A DNA stretch of 64,000 nucleotides from Bradyrhizobiaceae bacterium Ga0074131 (GCA_001464035.1 LNEC01000008.1:1-64000); one strand, 5' to 3'; shown: positions 1-8,653, counted from the first letter of the stretch. Translations and numbers: made by a program. Notes: generated by a model not told the origin, from the letters alone.

Positions 1-1081
1 AGAAGGAAAACAACAGCGTCCACATGGATAGCAGCACCAGGGGCATCAAATAATAGGGTGTCGAGATCGAGTGAGTGAGAAAGAATCCGAAGTTCAAACC
101 AACGTTGACAGCGACGATCGACGCGGCGGTCTTGCTCACGTTGGCAGCGAGAGCGAGAATGGACCAAGTCGCGATCAACAAAATCAGCGCGCCCTGCATA
201 TCGCTGAAGTACTCCCGAGCGATGCTAAAGCTAAAATCTGGCGGCGTCGCGTCGACCGGGCTATAGGTCGTCGCAAGAATGCTTCCGGCGTTAATGGCAT
301 TGGAAACCAACGTGGGCACTAGCCCTACCAAGAATGCGGCTCCGAACGAAGCCAACCGCACAATGTCATCTGACTTTCTCGACCGTGCGGCCAGCGCCAA
401 CAGCACCACGAAGTAGCCCGCTGACAGTAGGAGATTTGGAAGTCTGAACGAGACGGCCAATCCCAGAATTAGGCCGGCGAAGCCAGCCGCGATGTTTCGG
501 CGCGAAGACCTCGGATCGTTCGCTAAGACGGCCGTTAGAAACCCGACAACGGCGCAAACGATCATGGTCGGAGCCATCGAGTAGCTGGCTTTCGAGGGGT
601 TGACCATGAAGTAGATCGCGGCCGCGCCAACGATGCCTGAACCAACAATCGCAAGAGGCGGCCGGGTGGACCAGATGGCGAGGATTGCCGCCAAAAAGAC
701 CACTATGTTCGCAGCTGCGTAGAGGGGCACTCTCTGGAATCCGGCCGGGAAGATCGACAGAGCCAGGCCAGTGCCGGGCGGATACTGGATGACATGCTTT
801 TCCCCTATGTGGGTGTGGCACGGCGCACGGGTCGGATCGCTCCAGGCTTCATATCCAATCTCCCGCGCCAACGTCGCAAAATACCGATCATCGTCACGGG
901 TGATGTTGGTGTCAAAGCCGCCGAGACCGAAACGCTGAAAGAGGTGCGCCTGCCGCAGGTAACAGATATCATCATAGACGCCGGTTCGTTCGGTCCAGTT
1001 GCGCATGGTCCAGAAATTCGACCCAAGGACGCCCAAACAAAGGAAACTGAATACTAGCTTTAGCACGAGGGATTTGGGCAT
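1..1081 (-). CDS. Polytopic membrane protein, C-terminus cut by window edge
   Basis: The reverse strand is open from an ATG at 1081 to the window edge (about 360 codons, no stop reached), so the protein is partial. It starts with a hydrophobic segment (MPKSLVLKLVFSFLCLGVLG), then a soluble loop of about 80 residues with YDDICYLRQAHLF and RDDDRYFATLAREIGYEAW, then alternating hydrophobic helices such as VVFLAAILAIWS and YFVVLLALAA. An acidic loop after the first helix followed by many helices is the layout of GT-C/DUF2029-type membrane glycosyltransferases, but I cannot place the family. A GTG codon lies directly upstream of the ATG and could be the start; a GAGG stands about 10 bases before it. 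Coding is clear from the uninterrupted hydrophobic pattern; the function is not known. Confidence 0.75.
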   Translation of the reverse strand, partial: MPKSLVLKLVFSFLCLGVLGSNFWTMRNWTERTGVYDDICYLRQAHLFQRFGLGGFDTNITRDDDRYFATLAREIGYEAWSDPTRAPCHTHIGEKHVIQYPPGTGLALSIFPAGFQRVPLYAAANIVVFLAAILAIWSTRPPLAIVGSGIVGAAAIYFMVNPSKASYSMAPTMIVCAVVGFLTAVLANDPRSSRRNIAAGFAGLILGLAVSFRLPNLLLSAGYFVVLLALAARSRKSDDIVRLASFGAAFLVGLVPTLVSNAINAGSILATTYSPVDATPPDFSFSIAREYFSDMQGALILLIATWSILALAANVSKTAASIVAVNVGLNFGFFLTHSISTPYYLMPLVLLSMWTLLFSF

Positions 1082-1311
1082 CACGCGATTTAGCCTCAGC
1101 TTCCAGACCGGCAGATTTCCAATTGTCGCTTTGTGTGAGGTCAGGTCAACAGCGAGGTGGTCTGGTTGCGCTCGATACGAGGACCTGGCCTGATCGCCAC
1201 CCCTCAAACATCGCTGGCATCTGCCCTGGTTTGAGTGCAAAATTCCAGTGCTGAGAATAGCTGGGTGTCGACCGATGGCAAAGTCCCTGGTCGTGCGTCG
1301 CGCAGAGTTGA
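1082..1311. other. Gap with no supported gene
   Basis: Between the membrane protein start and the recombinase remnant I find no reading frame with protein-like composition. Short frames overlap each other in all directions. It may contain decayed recombinase sequence, since the frame that follows begins in the middle of that family. Confidence 0.4.
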
Positions 1312-2151
1312 CGAAATTCGGAGGCGAACTCGCCCAGCGCGCCGCCCAACACGGTGTACAATCGCGAGTCGAACCCGCTGCGCGGAGGAAAAATCAAGAA
1401 CCCGCCAAACCTGTGGATCAGAACCAGAGGTTCGATCGCACCCGCAGTCGACCGCAATGTTTTTCTCCGCGCTCAAAGACGCTTGACGCTTCAATGGCTG
1501 CATCTCACTGACGACGAATTACTGCTCCGATTGAAGTCGCTGCTGGAGAGAGAAGGGCGGCTCAGCGAAGCGATCATCAACAACACATTGGGTGTTCCCA
1601 GGATCAAGGTTTACAATGAACGGTTTGGTAGCCTCCGAAACGCTTACCGACGCATTGGTTATGAGCTCAAATGGGATTTCGACTGGATTGACCGGAGTAG
1701 TGAATTCAACACGCTTATCGGGGACACGGCAGCCGATCTTGCCGCCCGGTTGAAAAAAGCCGGCTCGGTAGCCTGTTTCGTGCAAGGGATAGACGTACTG
1801 ACCGTCAACGATCGGTTTGCGATTTCACTTCGCCTCGCGCGGTCTTGGGGGAGTTCGGATAGAAAGCCAATCTGGACGATCAATCGTCGCGCCGTATTGC
1901 CTGCGGGCCATATCATCGCGATCAGGCTTGACGAGGGCAACAACAGCGTTCTCGATTACTTCCTGTTGCCGACCAAGGCGATGACTGGATCGAAGATTCG
2001 CTTCATGGAAGCGGGGCTATACCGATTTGAGGGCTGTCGCTTCCGAACTCCCGCTCAGCTTACAAATGCAATCACCCATCAAATTGTTGGTTCCGCACGC
2101 ACAGGCGAAACAAGGCAAGCTAAGCTGCCTTCTACATCGCCAGGACATTGA
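1312..2151 (+). pseudogene. C-terminal remnant of a large serine recombinase
   Basis: The frame is open after a stop at 1309-1311; the first possible start is GTG at 1354. It begins in the middle of a known architecture: TVYNRESNPLRGG then KIKNPPNLWIRTRG and VFLRAQRRL resemble the recombinase domain of large serine integrases (family form: VYNR.S..L..K.V.NPP..W.R ... F..AQ.I). After it comes LLLRLKSLLEREGRLSEAII and RFGSLRNAYRRIGY, a repeat-like C-terminal region often seen in rhizobial recombinase proteins. The N-terminal resolvase catalytic domain with its active serine is missing. I infer a truncated, inactive gene left by a former mobile element. The downstream part (about residues 110-280) reads as intact protein and could still be expressed. 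Confidence 0.55.
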
Positions 2152-2160
2152 TCCCGACGG

Positions 2161-2417
2161 TCATTGATCCCTCCGTAATTGTCGCCGGCCCCAGTGGGGA
2201 TCCTTGCGATCGGTGAATTGTCGCACATGGTGGCGATTGAGGGCCTGCAGTGTCGCGATGCGCGCAAATTCGGTGGGCGCGCCGCGCTCGGCCGCCAACG
2301 TCAACAGCTCGGCCGCGGTGACAACCGCCGGCATGTCAAGATCGGATTTCGGGATAACCTTGCGAGGTGCGCAACGGCCTCTCGCAAGGTGGCCAGCTTG
2401 GCGCCATCGGGCAGCAC
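2161..2417 (-). pseudogene. Small conserved protein gene with a frameshift
   Basis: From GTG at 2417 the reverse strand reads VLPDGAKLATLREAVAHLA, then the frame is lost. One frame over it continues as IPKSDLDMPAVVTAAELLTL, then ERGAPTEFARIATLQALNRH and DPHWGRRQLRRDQ, ending at a TGA at 2161-2163. The two halves together resemble a small rhizobial protein family with the pattern LPDG..L.TLR.A ... A...L...AE..GPT.FARI...RALNR ... WGRRKL.RD. That comparison is from memory. Joining them needs one extra base near 2350-2360, so the gene appears broken by a 1-base deletion. The role of the family is not known to me. Confidence 0.45.
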
Positions 2418-2534
2418 GATCGGCTAGTCAAAACGTTGGCACCAGGACACGACGCAACTCCGCAACAGAACCGGGATTCAAGCGGCGGTCGAAGTTGCCT
2501 GCGCCGAAGCGATTCGCGCACGGGTTTGCTCAAA

Positions 2535-2795
2535 TCAGATCGCGTCACTAAGTTTTTTGAGTACCTTGACTGGGTCAGCTGCGATCATCCGACAAATCGC
2601 AATAAATTCGACAACATCGATCCGCCGTTCCCCGCCCTCGTATTTGGCGACAAAGGACTGCGGCCGGCGCAGACGCTTGGCGAGGTCATGCTGCGTCAGG
2701 CCTGCGGCTTTGCGCGCCTTGATCATTAACTCACAGAAGGCGGTTTGCTCCGCGGAATGGACCGATTTGTCGAGTTTGCGCGCGCGGTTGGCCAT
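2535..2795 (-). CDS. XRE-family transcriptional regulator
   Basis: This 86-residue protein is essentially one lambda-repressor-like helix-turn-helix domain. KARKAAGLTQHDLAKRL (about residues 27-43) and RPQSFVAKYEGGERRIDVVE (44-63) match the HTH_3/XRE pattern, including the conserved Q..S.V.K.E.G.R recognition helix. The N-terminal 25 residues are basic and may help DNA contact. It is divergent from a putative nuclease gene at 2938, and a 7-bp-arm palindrome lies 15 bases upstream of its start, so autoregulation is likely by inference. It could be the antitoxin or control protein of a two-gene module. Confidence 0.85.
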   Translation of the reverse strand: MANRARKLDKSVHSAEQTAFCELMIKARKAAGLTQHDLAKRLRRPQSFVAKYEGGERRIDVVEFIAICRMIAADPVKVLKKLSDAI

Positions 2796-2810
2796 TGGCG
2801 CGGGAGACTG

Positions 2811-2825
2811 ATCCGATCATCGGAT
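2811..2825. promoter_or_regulatory. Palindromic operator candidate between XRE and nuclease genes
   Basis: ATCCGAT-C-ATCGGAT is a perfect inverted repeat with 7-bp arms and one central base. It lies in the divergent intergenic region, 15 bases upstream of the XRE start. A TATATT at 2840-2845 could be the -10 element of the rightward promoter, which would put the palindrome near its -35 region. Control by the adjacent XRE protein is inference. Confidence 0.55.
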
Positions 2826-2937
2826 TATCCCAAAAAAGGATATATTTTAACTCTGTTGCTGCATTCTCTGTTGTTCCGGTGGACTTCCTCGGCAGGGGAA
2901 GCGAATTGCCCTCACGGCCGATTCGGAAGGCAGGCAG

Positions 2938-3468
2938 ATGACGCAAATAGATGAACCGAAGGAGACACAGCCACAGGACCCATCGCATTATGCGGAATCC
3001 AGCGCCCGCGAAAACCTGGTCGAGCACGTGTTCCTCGGCGAGCTATTGCGGGGACTTTGGCGCAGGAACGTCCGCGATCTGGAGGTCTTGAGGCCCGAAG
3101 TCGACAGCGGCGGCTATGATCTGGCGCTGGAATTCAAGGGGCTAACCCGTCACGTGCAGCTCAAGTCGAGTTTTGCGGGGGCGCGCCGATCGGACGTGAC
3201 GGCAAGCGTGAAGCTGCTCGACCGGCCCTCCGCCTGTATCCTCTGGATATTTTTCGATCCGGATACTCTGCTGCTTGGGCCGTTTCTTTGGTTTGGCGGC
3301 GCGGCCGGCGAAAAAATCCCGCCATTGGGAGACAAAATAGCGAGACACACCAGACCCAACGCAAAGCTTGAGAAGGCTGATCGTCCGACGCATCGCGTCA
3401 TCCCCAAGAGCCGCTTCGCAAAACTTGAGACGATTGACGCCGTCATCCAGAAACTGATTGGGGTCTAG
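2938..3468 (+). CDS. Putative PD-(D/E)XK-like nuclease or unknown soluble protein
   Basis: The protein has 176 residues with a clear ribosome binding site (GGAAGG) before ATG. Residues about 30-90 contain HVFLGELLRGLWRRN, then VDSGGYDLALEFKGLTRHVQLKSS. The pattern D-x2-GYDL ... E ... QLKSS resembles the D...(E)xK core of PD-(D/E)XK endonucleases such as the DUF4365 and Mrr-like groups, where D, a second acidic residue and the K of QxK form the metal site. The remainder (PSACILWIFFDPDTLLLGPF, then LWFGGAAG) looks like the hydrophobic core of a small alpha/beta domain. It is divergent from an XRE regulator. Function is inferred from motif spacing only; a toxin or a defence nuclease are both possible. 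Confidence 0.6.
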   Translation: MTQIDEPKETQPQDPSHYAESSARENLVEHVFLGELLRGLWRRNVRDLEVLRPEVDSGGYDLALEFKGLTRHVQLKSSFAGARRSDVTASVKLLDRPSACILWIFFDPDTLLLGPFLWFGGAAGEKIPPLGDKIARHTRPNAKLEKADRPTHRVIPKSRFAKLETIDAVIQKLIGV

Positions 3469-3565
3469 ATTGGCGCCCCCTGAGCGGGCAGGCGCCCGAA
3501 GCTCCCGACCGGCTGGAACTCCGCGGCGCATTGACGGAAAAGAGCGAGAGCCCGCTTGAATGCCC

Positions 3566-3622
3566 AGGGAAGCCTGCTTGTGCGATTTGCATCGCAGCGG
3601 CACCTGGACAGGGTCGGAATCC
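3566..3622 (+). repeat. 57-bp intergenic repeat, copy A
   Basis: This segment aligns without gaps to 11371-11427. The last 24 bases (from GGCACCTGGACAGGGTC through GGAATCC) are identical and the rest is diverged. It contains the hairpin TGCGAT-TTGC-ATCGCA at 3581-3596. It lies between the putative nuclease and the terminase, with no convincing reading frame through it. Confidence 0.7.
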
Positions 3623-3738
3623 CATATATCTACCGTTCAAATGGAAATGTTCTGCTCAGGCTCAAGAGCCCGACTCAATATTCCAACTGTTTCAACTGCT
3701 TACAAATCCATTGAAGATTGACCGCTCTGGACCACGAT

Positions 3739-5184
3739 TCAACCCATCATTCCGCGTGTCGTTCGCTGAACAAGAGGGCTCTTCCACGCCTCGCGCCGCC
3801 AGGCGAGACCCTGCGAGAGCGCATCGACCTGATCGTCGTGCCGGCCGGGAAATGACAACAGCTCGGAAACAAACGCGTCTAGCCAGGGGGCGTCCTTCGG
3901 TAGCAAAACCGAACCGCCCTCGAACAGGTCGATCTGAGAAATGAGGCGGGACTGCTTGTCGCGATCGGGCTTTATATCGACGACATTAATGTGCTTTTCC
4001 CGCAGCGACTGGATCAGGCCGTGGCTAATGGGAGATTCCTCGATCACAAGAGAAGCCGCCCTCCCGTAACGCTCTTTCACCTCGATAATCTTTTGCTTCA
4101 GTTGGTCGAACGGAAACTTGCCGCGAACGACTTCAAGCACGTAATACAAATCGCCACGGTTGAGCAGCACGACACAGGCGGAATAATCGGCGGCTTCCTG
4201 CTCGCTTAGCGCGATGTCCCAGCTCAGAACAATGCGGTCGGTCGGCCTGCGTTCGACGGCGGAATAGTACCGCAGCATTTTCCGCTTGATGATCTTGCCG
4301 CCGGCGGGTTCGGGCGCCTGCTGGTACTGGGCCGAAAACAGCATGGACCCCATGCTCTTCTTGATCTCCCGGAGCACTTCAGCGGGCTCATGGGCGGGAT
4401 GCAGAAGGTCTCCCTTTTCCCGGATATGGGTGCGGCCACCGCCGAGGTCGTGGGTGGTAGTCGATTGCGCAATTGATGGCAGACTCAGCACGTCAAAGCC
4501 AGCTTCGTTCTCCAGTAGATAGCCAACGAGGTCCTCTACATGAATCCGCTGCATTACCACCATGATGCGGGCGGCCTGCTTGTCGTCAGGTCGCGTCACC
4601 AGCGTATTGCGGTACCATTCAATGACGCGCTCGCGGCTCACTTCGGAGATGGCGTCGCCCGGCTTGAGCGGATCGTCGACGATAAAGAGATTGCCGCCGC
4701 GGCCGGTCAGCGTCCCCTGGATTGAGGTGGCATAACGCCGTCCGCGCAGCGTGGTGTGAATTTCGCTGTCGGTCTCGCGTGCAAGGACCATTTTTGGAAA
4801 CACCGCCTGATAGGTCGGATCCGTGACCACGCGGCGGAAGTCGTTGGCGTGGGTCTTTGCCAAATCGGCCGAATAGGAAACGCAAACCACGCGCTCCGAT
4901 GGGTTGTGGCCGAGATACCAGGCCGGCAACGCGACGGAAGCGATAATCGACTTCAGATGGCGTGGCGGCACGGTGATGATCAGCCGCTTCACCTCACCGG
5001 AGGCCACCTGAGCGGCCTTGTGGGCCATCGCGTCGATGTGCCAGTTCGGTTTGAACGGGATTCCCGGGCGAAGTAGAGCGAACACATAGTCGACAAACGC
5101 CCTGAAATCCGTGGCCAGGATGGCTTGGAATATCCGTGCCGGCGAGGCATTTTCCGGGGAGGGAGGACGAACGGGAGCGTTCAT
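3739..5184 (-). CDS. Phage terminase large subunit
   Basis: This 481-residue protein has both terminase domains. The ATPase part shows a Walker A-like TVPPRHLKS (about residue 70), a Walker B LFIVDDP (about 166-172) and a motif around VVMQRIH (209). The C-terminal RNase H-like nuclease shows SWDIALSEQEAADYSA (about 322-337), VIEESP (383-388) and FPGRHDDQVDALSQGL (446-461), which supply the usual acidic residues. The family powers DNA packaging into phage or GTA capsids. The start overlaps the upstream DUF5681 gene by 4 bases, so the two are translationally coupled. No small terminase, portal or capsid gene is visible nearby, so this is a cassette or a remnant, not a full prophage. Confidence 0.92.
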   Translation of the reverse strand: MNAPVRPPSPENASPARIFQAILATDFRAFVDYVFALLRPGIPFKPNWHIDAMAHKAAQVASGEVKRLIITVPPRHLKSIIASVALPAWYLGHNPSERVVCVSYSADLAKTHANDFRRVVTDPTYQAVFPKMVLARETDSEIHTTLRGRRYATSIQGTLTGRGGNLFIVDDPLKPGDAISEVSRERVIEWYRNTLVTRPDDKQAARIMVVMQRIHVEDLVGYLLENEAGFDVLSLPSIAQSTTTHDLGGGRTHIREKGDLLHPAHEPAEVLREIKKSMGSMLFSAQYQQAPEPAGGKIIKRKMLRYYSAVERRPTDRIVLSWDIALSEQEAADYSACVVLLNRGDLYYVLEVVRGKFPFDQLKQKIIEVKERYGRAASLVIEESPISHGLIQSLREKHINVVDIKPDRDKQSRLISQIDLFEGGSVLLPKDAPWLDAFVSELLSFPGRHDDQVDALSQGLAWRREAWKSPLVQRTTRGMMG

Positions 5185-5942
5185 GACTCACCCTGGTTTT
5201 TCTTTTGCTGCGCCAGATTGCGTTCACGCTCCGCGCGGATATGCGCAATGTCGCTGACGTCCAGCTTAGGTTTCCCAGCGCGCTCGGGTCCAACGGGCTG
5301 TTTTGCCGACATACCCGGCTGAGGGGAGGTGGCGGGCATTTCGTTCGATTCCGGCTTGGTGACGTCGTCGTCAACCAGGTCGGGTGGTGCCTTGACATGG
5401 TCGCCCGGCTCCGGCTCCGGAGATGGCTGCTGCTGGCGTCGCTGAAAGGCAGCATCGACGATGGCCTGATCGTTGATTCCCAGGGCCTCCGTGATGAGAT
5501 CCTTGGCATGCAGATCCACGCCTAACTGAGCGGCGTACTGAAACAGATCGCGGCGGGCGTGGCGGTCGCCCTTGGCGAACTGATTGACGAGCTGCTGAAT
5601 ACCAAGCGCGGCCTTGGTCAGCACGATCTCCTTTTTGTCCTTAGTGATCACCACCTTCTCGTTGAGAGCAGCCTCGAGTGCTTTCTTGAGGTCGGGCTTC
5701 ATAGAAAGGACTTTCTTGGGCCTTCCCGTCGGATGGGGCGACGGACCGCCCTTCTTCCATGTGAATTGCTTCGGCGGACGCCCCGGGCCGACCTTGTATG
5801 TGTCTTCGTCGGATGGACCGGGCTTTTGTTCGGCCTCCATCTTGTCACCCTCATAAAAGGGATGGGTCGGGTCCTCGGTTGGGTCGTAGAGGGGATGGCT
5901 TGTGTCAGTGGGATCGCGGGGCTCGCCCGGCTTGTCGGTCAT
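5181..5942 (-). CDS. DUF5681 domain protein
   Basis: The 253-residue, strongly charged, proline-rich protein contains WKKGGPSPHPTGRPK at about residues 63-77, the signature of DUF5681 (KGxSPNPxGRP), a family usually encoded next to phage terminases. A helical stretch follows (KKALEAALNEKVVI, about 86-99, then LVNQFAKGDRHARRDLFQYA). The C-terminal 90 residues are low-complexity. It overlaps the methyltransferase upstream and the terminase downstream by 4 bases each (ATGA), giving one three-gene transcription unit. It may serve as a DNA-recognition or small-terminase-like partner; that is inference from position. Confidence 0.8.
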   Translation of the reverse strand: MTDKPGEPRDPTDTSHPLYDPTEDPTHPFYEGDKMEAEQKPGPSDEDTYKVGPGRPPKQFTWKKGGPSPHPTGRPKKVLSMKPDLKKALEAALNEKVVITKDKKEIVLTKAALGIQQLVNQFAKGDRHARRDLFQYAAQLGVDLHAKDLITEALGINDQAIVDAAFQRRQQQPSPEPEPGDHVKAPPDLVDDDVTKPESNEMPATSPQPGMSAKQPVGPERAGKPKLDVSDIAHIRAERERNLAQQKKNQGES

Positions 5943-7306
5943 TGCGGCGACTCCTCGGCGCGACCAACGGGTGGCAGGGACGTCGCACCACGGCTGGCCG
6001 GAGAAGATGCCCGCGCGCTCTCAAAATCCTCGAAGGTGAGGTCGGTCCCTTCGAACATGGCGGCCTTGCCCGTGTAGGCCTGCCAGCGCCGCACGATCAC
6101 GTCGCAATATTTGGGCTCATACTCGATGCACCGCGCCTGGCGGCCGGTCTTCTCGGCGGCGATCAGCGTGCTGCCGCTGCCGGCAAACGGATCGAGCACG
6201 ATCGCGCCCCGCTTGGTGACGTCCCAGATCGCGTCCGCCATCATGGCGACGGGCTTGACGGTCGGATGCATTGCCAGTTCGTCAAGGCGTCCGGTGCGGA
6301 AGGTGTTTACTCCCGCATATTCCCAGACGTTGGTGCGGTAGCGGCCGTGCTGGCCGAGCTCAAAGGTATTGGTGTGAGCTGCGTCCCCGTTCTTGAAAAC
6401 AAACACCAGTTCGTGCCTGGAACGGTAGAACGTCCCCATGCCGGCATTGTCCTTCGCCCACACAATCAGGTTCTTGGCAGCCAAACCCTGCTCGCGGCCG
6501 GCACATGTCAGTTCGAACAGGTGACGCCAGTCCATGAACACGAACAGGATAGCGCCGTCCCTGGAATGTGCCTTTGCACAGCCGAGGAACGTCGACAGGA
6601 ACGCGGTGAACTCGACTTCCGACATCTCGCCGGACGCCATCGCGAACTCCGCGTGACGGACCTTGCCAAGGCCGGACACATTGCCGTCAATGCGGCAGTT
6701 GAAGGGAGGATCGGTCAGGACCAGATCGGCGATTTCCCCCTCAAGCAACCGAGCGTAATCCGCGTCGGAGCGGGCGTCCCCGCACAGCAGACGGTGCGAG
6801 CCAAGGATCCAGAGATCGCCCTTTCGCGAAACCGGCGCCGCGACGACAGGAGGAAGAAGGTCTTCCGGCCCCGGTTCGACCGGCTTCTTCTCGGAGGCCT
6901 CGTCGAGGATCATATCGATCTCGCCCAGTGAGAAGCCGGTGACCTCAATGTCCTCAAATTGCAGGTCATGCAGACCCTGATATTCGATCGCCAGGATGTC
7001 GCGGTCCCAGCCGGCAAGTTCGGCGATCCTGTTGTCGGCAATGATGAGGGCCTTTTTGTCGGCCTCAGACAGCGAACTGAGTGCGACCACCGGTACGAGC
7101 TGCATTCCCAGTGATTTGGCAGCCTGCAGGCGGCCGTGGCCCGCGACCACCTCGAAATCGTTGGTGACGAGGATGGGATTGGTGAAGCCGAAGCGCTTGA
7201 TCGAATCCGCGATCAGCTTGAGCTGCTTGCGGGAATGCGACCGCGCATTGCCGGGGTAGGGCCGCAACCGATCGAGCGAGACGTACTGGATTTCGAGGTT
7301 TGGCAT
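5939..7306 (-). CDS. ParB-domain DNA (adenine/cytosine-N4) methyltransferase
   Basis: The protein has 455 residues in two domains. Residues 1-95 are ParB/Sulfiredoxin-like (LRPYPGNARSHSRKQLKLIA, then VVAGHGRLQAAKSLG). Residues about 165-425 are an N6/N4 DNA methyltransferase with the catalytic DPPF in LVLTDPPFNC and the SAM-binding DPFAGSGSTLIAAEKTGR near the C-terminus. The order catalytic motif then FxGxG fits the beta class. Such fusions are common in phages and integrative elements of Alphaproteobacteria, where they probably methylate element DNA. It is the first gene of the terminase cassette. No cognate restriction enzyme is adjacent. Confidence 0.92.
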   Translation of the reverse strand: MPNLEIQYVSLDRLRPYPGNARSHSRKQLKLIADSIKRFGFTNPILVTNDFEVVAGHGRLQAAKSLGMQLVPVVALSSLSEADKKALIIADNRIAELAGWDRDILAIEYQGLHDLQFEDIEVTGFSLGEIDMILDEASEKKPVEPGPEDLLPPVVAAPVSRKGDLWILGSHRLLCGDARSDADYARLLEGEIADLVLTDPPFNCRIDGNVSGLGKVRHAEFAMASGEMSEVEFTAFLSTFLGCAKAHSRDGAILFVFMDWRHLFELTCAGREQGLAAKNLIVWAKDNAGMGTFYRSRHELVFVFKNGDAAHTNTFELGQHGRYRTNVWEYAGVNTFRTGRLDELAMHPTVKPVAMMADAIWDVTKRGAIVLDPFAGSGSTLIAAEKTGRQARCIEYEPKYCDVIVRRWQAYTGKAAMFEGTDLTFEDFESARASSPASRGATSLPPVGRAEESPQ

Positions 7307-7429
7307 TGCAGGCGTCCTGTACCAATGAACAAGTCATCCGTATAGGCGCTTCCTGAAAAGTAACAATGTTTCATTTAAAGTATCATTAACAGTCCTCGCT
7401 CCGGTTTATTTGAAAGCAATTTCAGCCAC

Positions 7430-7945
7430 TTACCCCCTTATGAGAATATCGATCGCCTCCGCAGGTACTCCAAAGTGGAGCGCCAGACCCGCCTTAGCTT
7501 CGGCAATCGTCAGCGCTCCGGGTTTTGGACGATCCGGCGGGGGAGGCGGTGTCAGGATCTTGGTGGGAGCCGGCATCGGCGTGAACTTGAGCTTCTTTGG
7601 GTCGATGCCAAGCTCCTCCAGCGTGGTGTATTTGACGGGGTTGCGCCACTCGCCCCATTTATCGGGATAGTCAGTAAGGGCATATTCGCTGATCTTGATA
7701 ATCCAGCGTTGCATGCCTTTTTTATCGAATCCATGAGGCTGAAGATCGCTGATTCGCCCAATCAAAAAAGCCGTCCCGTGGGGCTCGTGGTCGTGAAAAG
7801 TCACATCTCGAGCGTTACGGATGCAGACTAGGAATTCCCGTCGGCGCGCCTGCTTTTCCGCGACGACCCACGAAACCGACCCCCCGACCTCCAGGATCTC
7901 GGCGACGCTGTTGGCTGTGAATACGGCGATGGCAGAGTGGGGCAC
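7430..7945 (-). CDS. Conserved-looking hypothetical protein
   Basis: The 171-residue protein starts at a GTG at 7945. The N-terminal half (SVAEILEVGGSVSWVVAEKQ, then FLVCIRNARD and FHDHEPHGTAFLIGRIS) looks like a compact beta-rich domain. The middle has KGMQRWIIKISEYALTDYPD. A proline-rich linker (LTPPPPPDRPKP) leads to a short helical tail (TIAEAKAGLALHFGVPAEAI). The linker plus tail suggests a binding module. I do not recognise the family. It lies upstream of the methyltransferase on the same strand with a gap of 123 bases, so it may be transcribed with the cassette. Confidence 0.6.
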   Translation of the reverse strand: MPHSAIAVFTANSVAEILEVGGSVSWVVAEKQARRREFLVCIRNARDVTFHDHEPHGTAFLIGRISDLQPHGFDKKGMQRWIIKISEYALTDYPDKWGEWRNPVKYTTLEELGIDPKKLKFTPMPAPTKILTPPPPPDRPKPGALTIAEAKAGLALHFGVPAEAIDILIRG

Positions 7946-8443
7946 GGCACGAATCCCGGAGCGAGCGATAAGACCTCATTAGGGGAACCAGCGCCGTATA
8001 GCAACTAGGGCGGTGGCAGCATTTGGTAATCAAGGCTTCAAAGCTGCGCGCCCCCTTGAATCGCGGCTGTTCCTCAGCACACTCAACAGGTGTCGAGCGC
8101 GCCAGATTTAGGATGTGCCAGGCGGCCTGGACTGTGGCGGCAAATCTTCGAGCCGAGGCAGTTTCCGCATTTATACGTTAGTTCGACCGCCCGGAAACCC
8201 GGCGTTCGAATTGAACGGGCACGCGACGACCATTGCTTGTAGATTACTTCCGCTTTCGCGGTATAGCGGACATGGCCGGGCTGCTGCTGGCCCGACTCAG
8301 GCGCAATCAACCCGAAGGGGACAGTGGACCCTGTGCAAATCCTCACTGCCCGCGCGCCGTCAGGAGTTGTTCTAGATTTCTGACCTGCCTACATAGCCAG
8401 ACGGCTGCTGGCCTGTTCGCCCCTATGCCTGTAAGGAAAAGCA
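7946..8443. other. Gap with no supported gene
   Basis: About 500 bases lie between the hypothetical protein and the small gene at 8444. Overlapping short frames on both strands have no protein-like pattern. I see no tRNA-like clover leaf. It presumably holds the promoter of the small gene at its right end. Confidence 0.4.
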
Positions 8444-8653
8444 ATGTCAGTTGATAAGGCCAAAGACACTTCGCCTAAAAAGCCGATCACCGAGAACAAG
8501 ATTGTCGAAGCCAAGCCGGAATCCTCGACCAAGACTGAAAACAAGGCGGACGCTACACCGAAAAAGCAAGGTATGGGCGAGGGTCAGAAGGCGGTATCCA
8601 AAGCCTATAAGGACAACTGGAACGAGATTTTTGGGAAGAAGAAAAAGCGATAG
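8444..8653 (+). CDS. Small lysine-rich hypothetical protein
   Basis: The protein has 69 residues, with AAGGAAAAGC just before ATG as ribosome binding site. It is rich in lysine, glutamate and threonine, lacks hydrophobic segments and is probably disordered over residues 1-45. The C-terminal part (GEGQKAVSKAYKDNWNEIFG, then KKKKR) looks like a short amphipathic helix and is the likely conserved part. The basic tail would suit nucleic-acid or membrane-surface binding. I do not recognise it. Confidence 0.6.
   Translation: MSVDKAKDTSPKKPITENKIVEAKPESSTKTENKADATPKKQGMGEGQKAVSKAYKDNWNEIFGKKKKR

Noticed and set aside
2938..3468. Calling the XRE/nuclease pair a known restriction-modification system
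   Set aside because: The methyltransferase at 5939 is on the other strand and separated by the repeat and the terminase; nothing ties it to the nuclease.
3531..3944. Forward frame across the 57-bp repeat and the terminase end
   Set aside because: Runs through the repeat and antisense to the terminase; no motif and no ribosome binding site.
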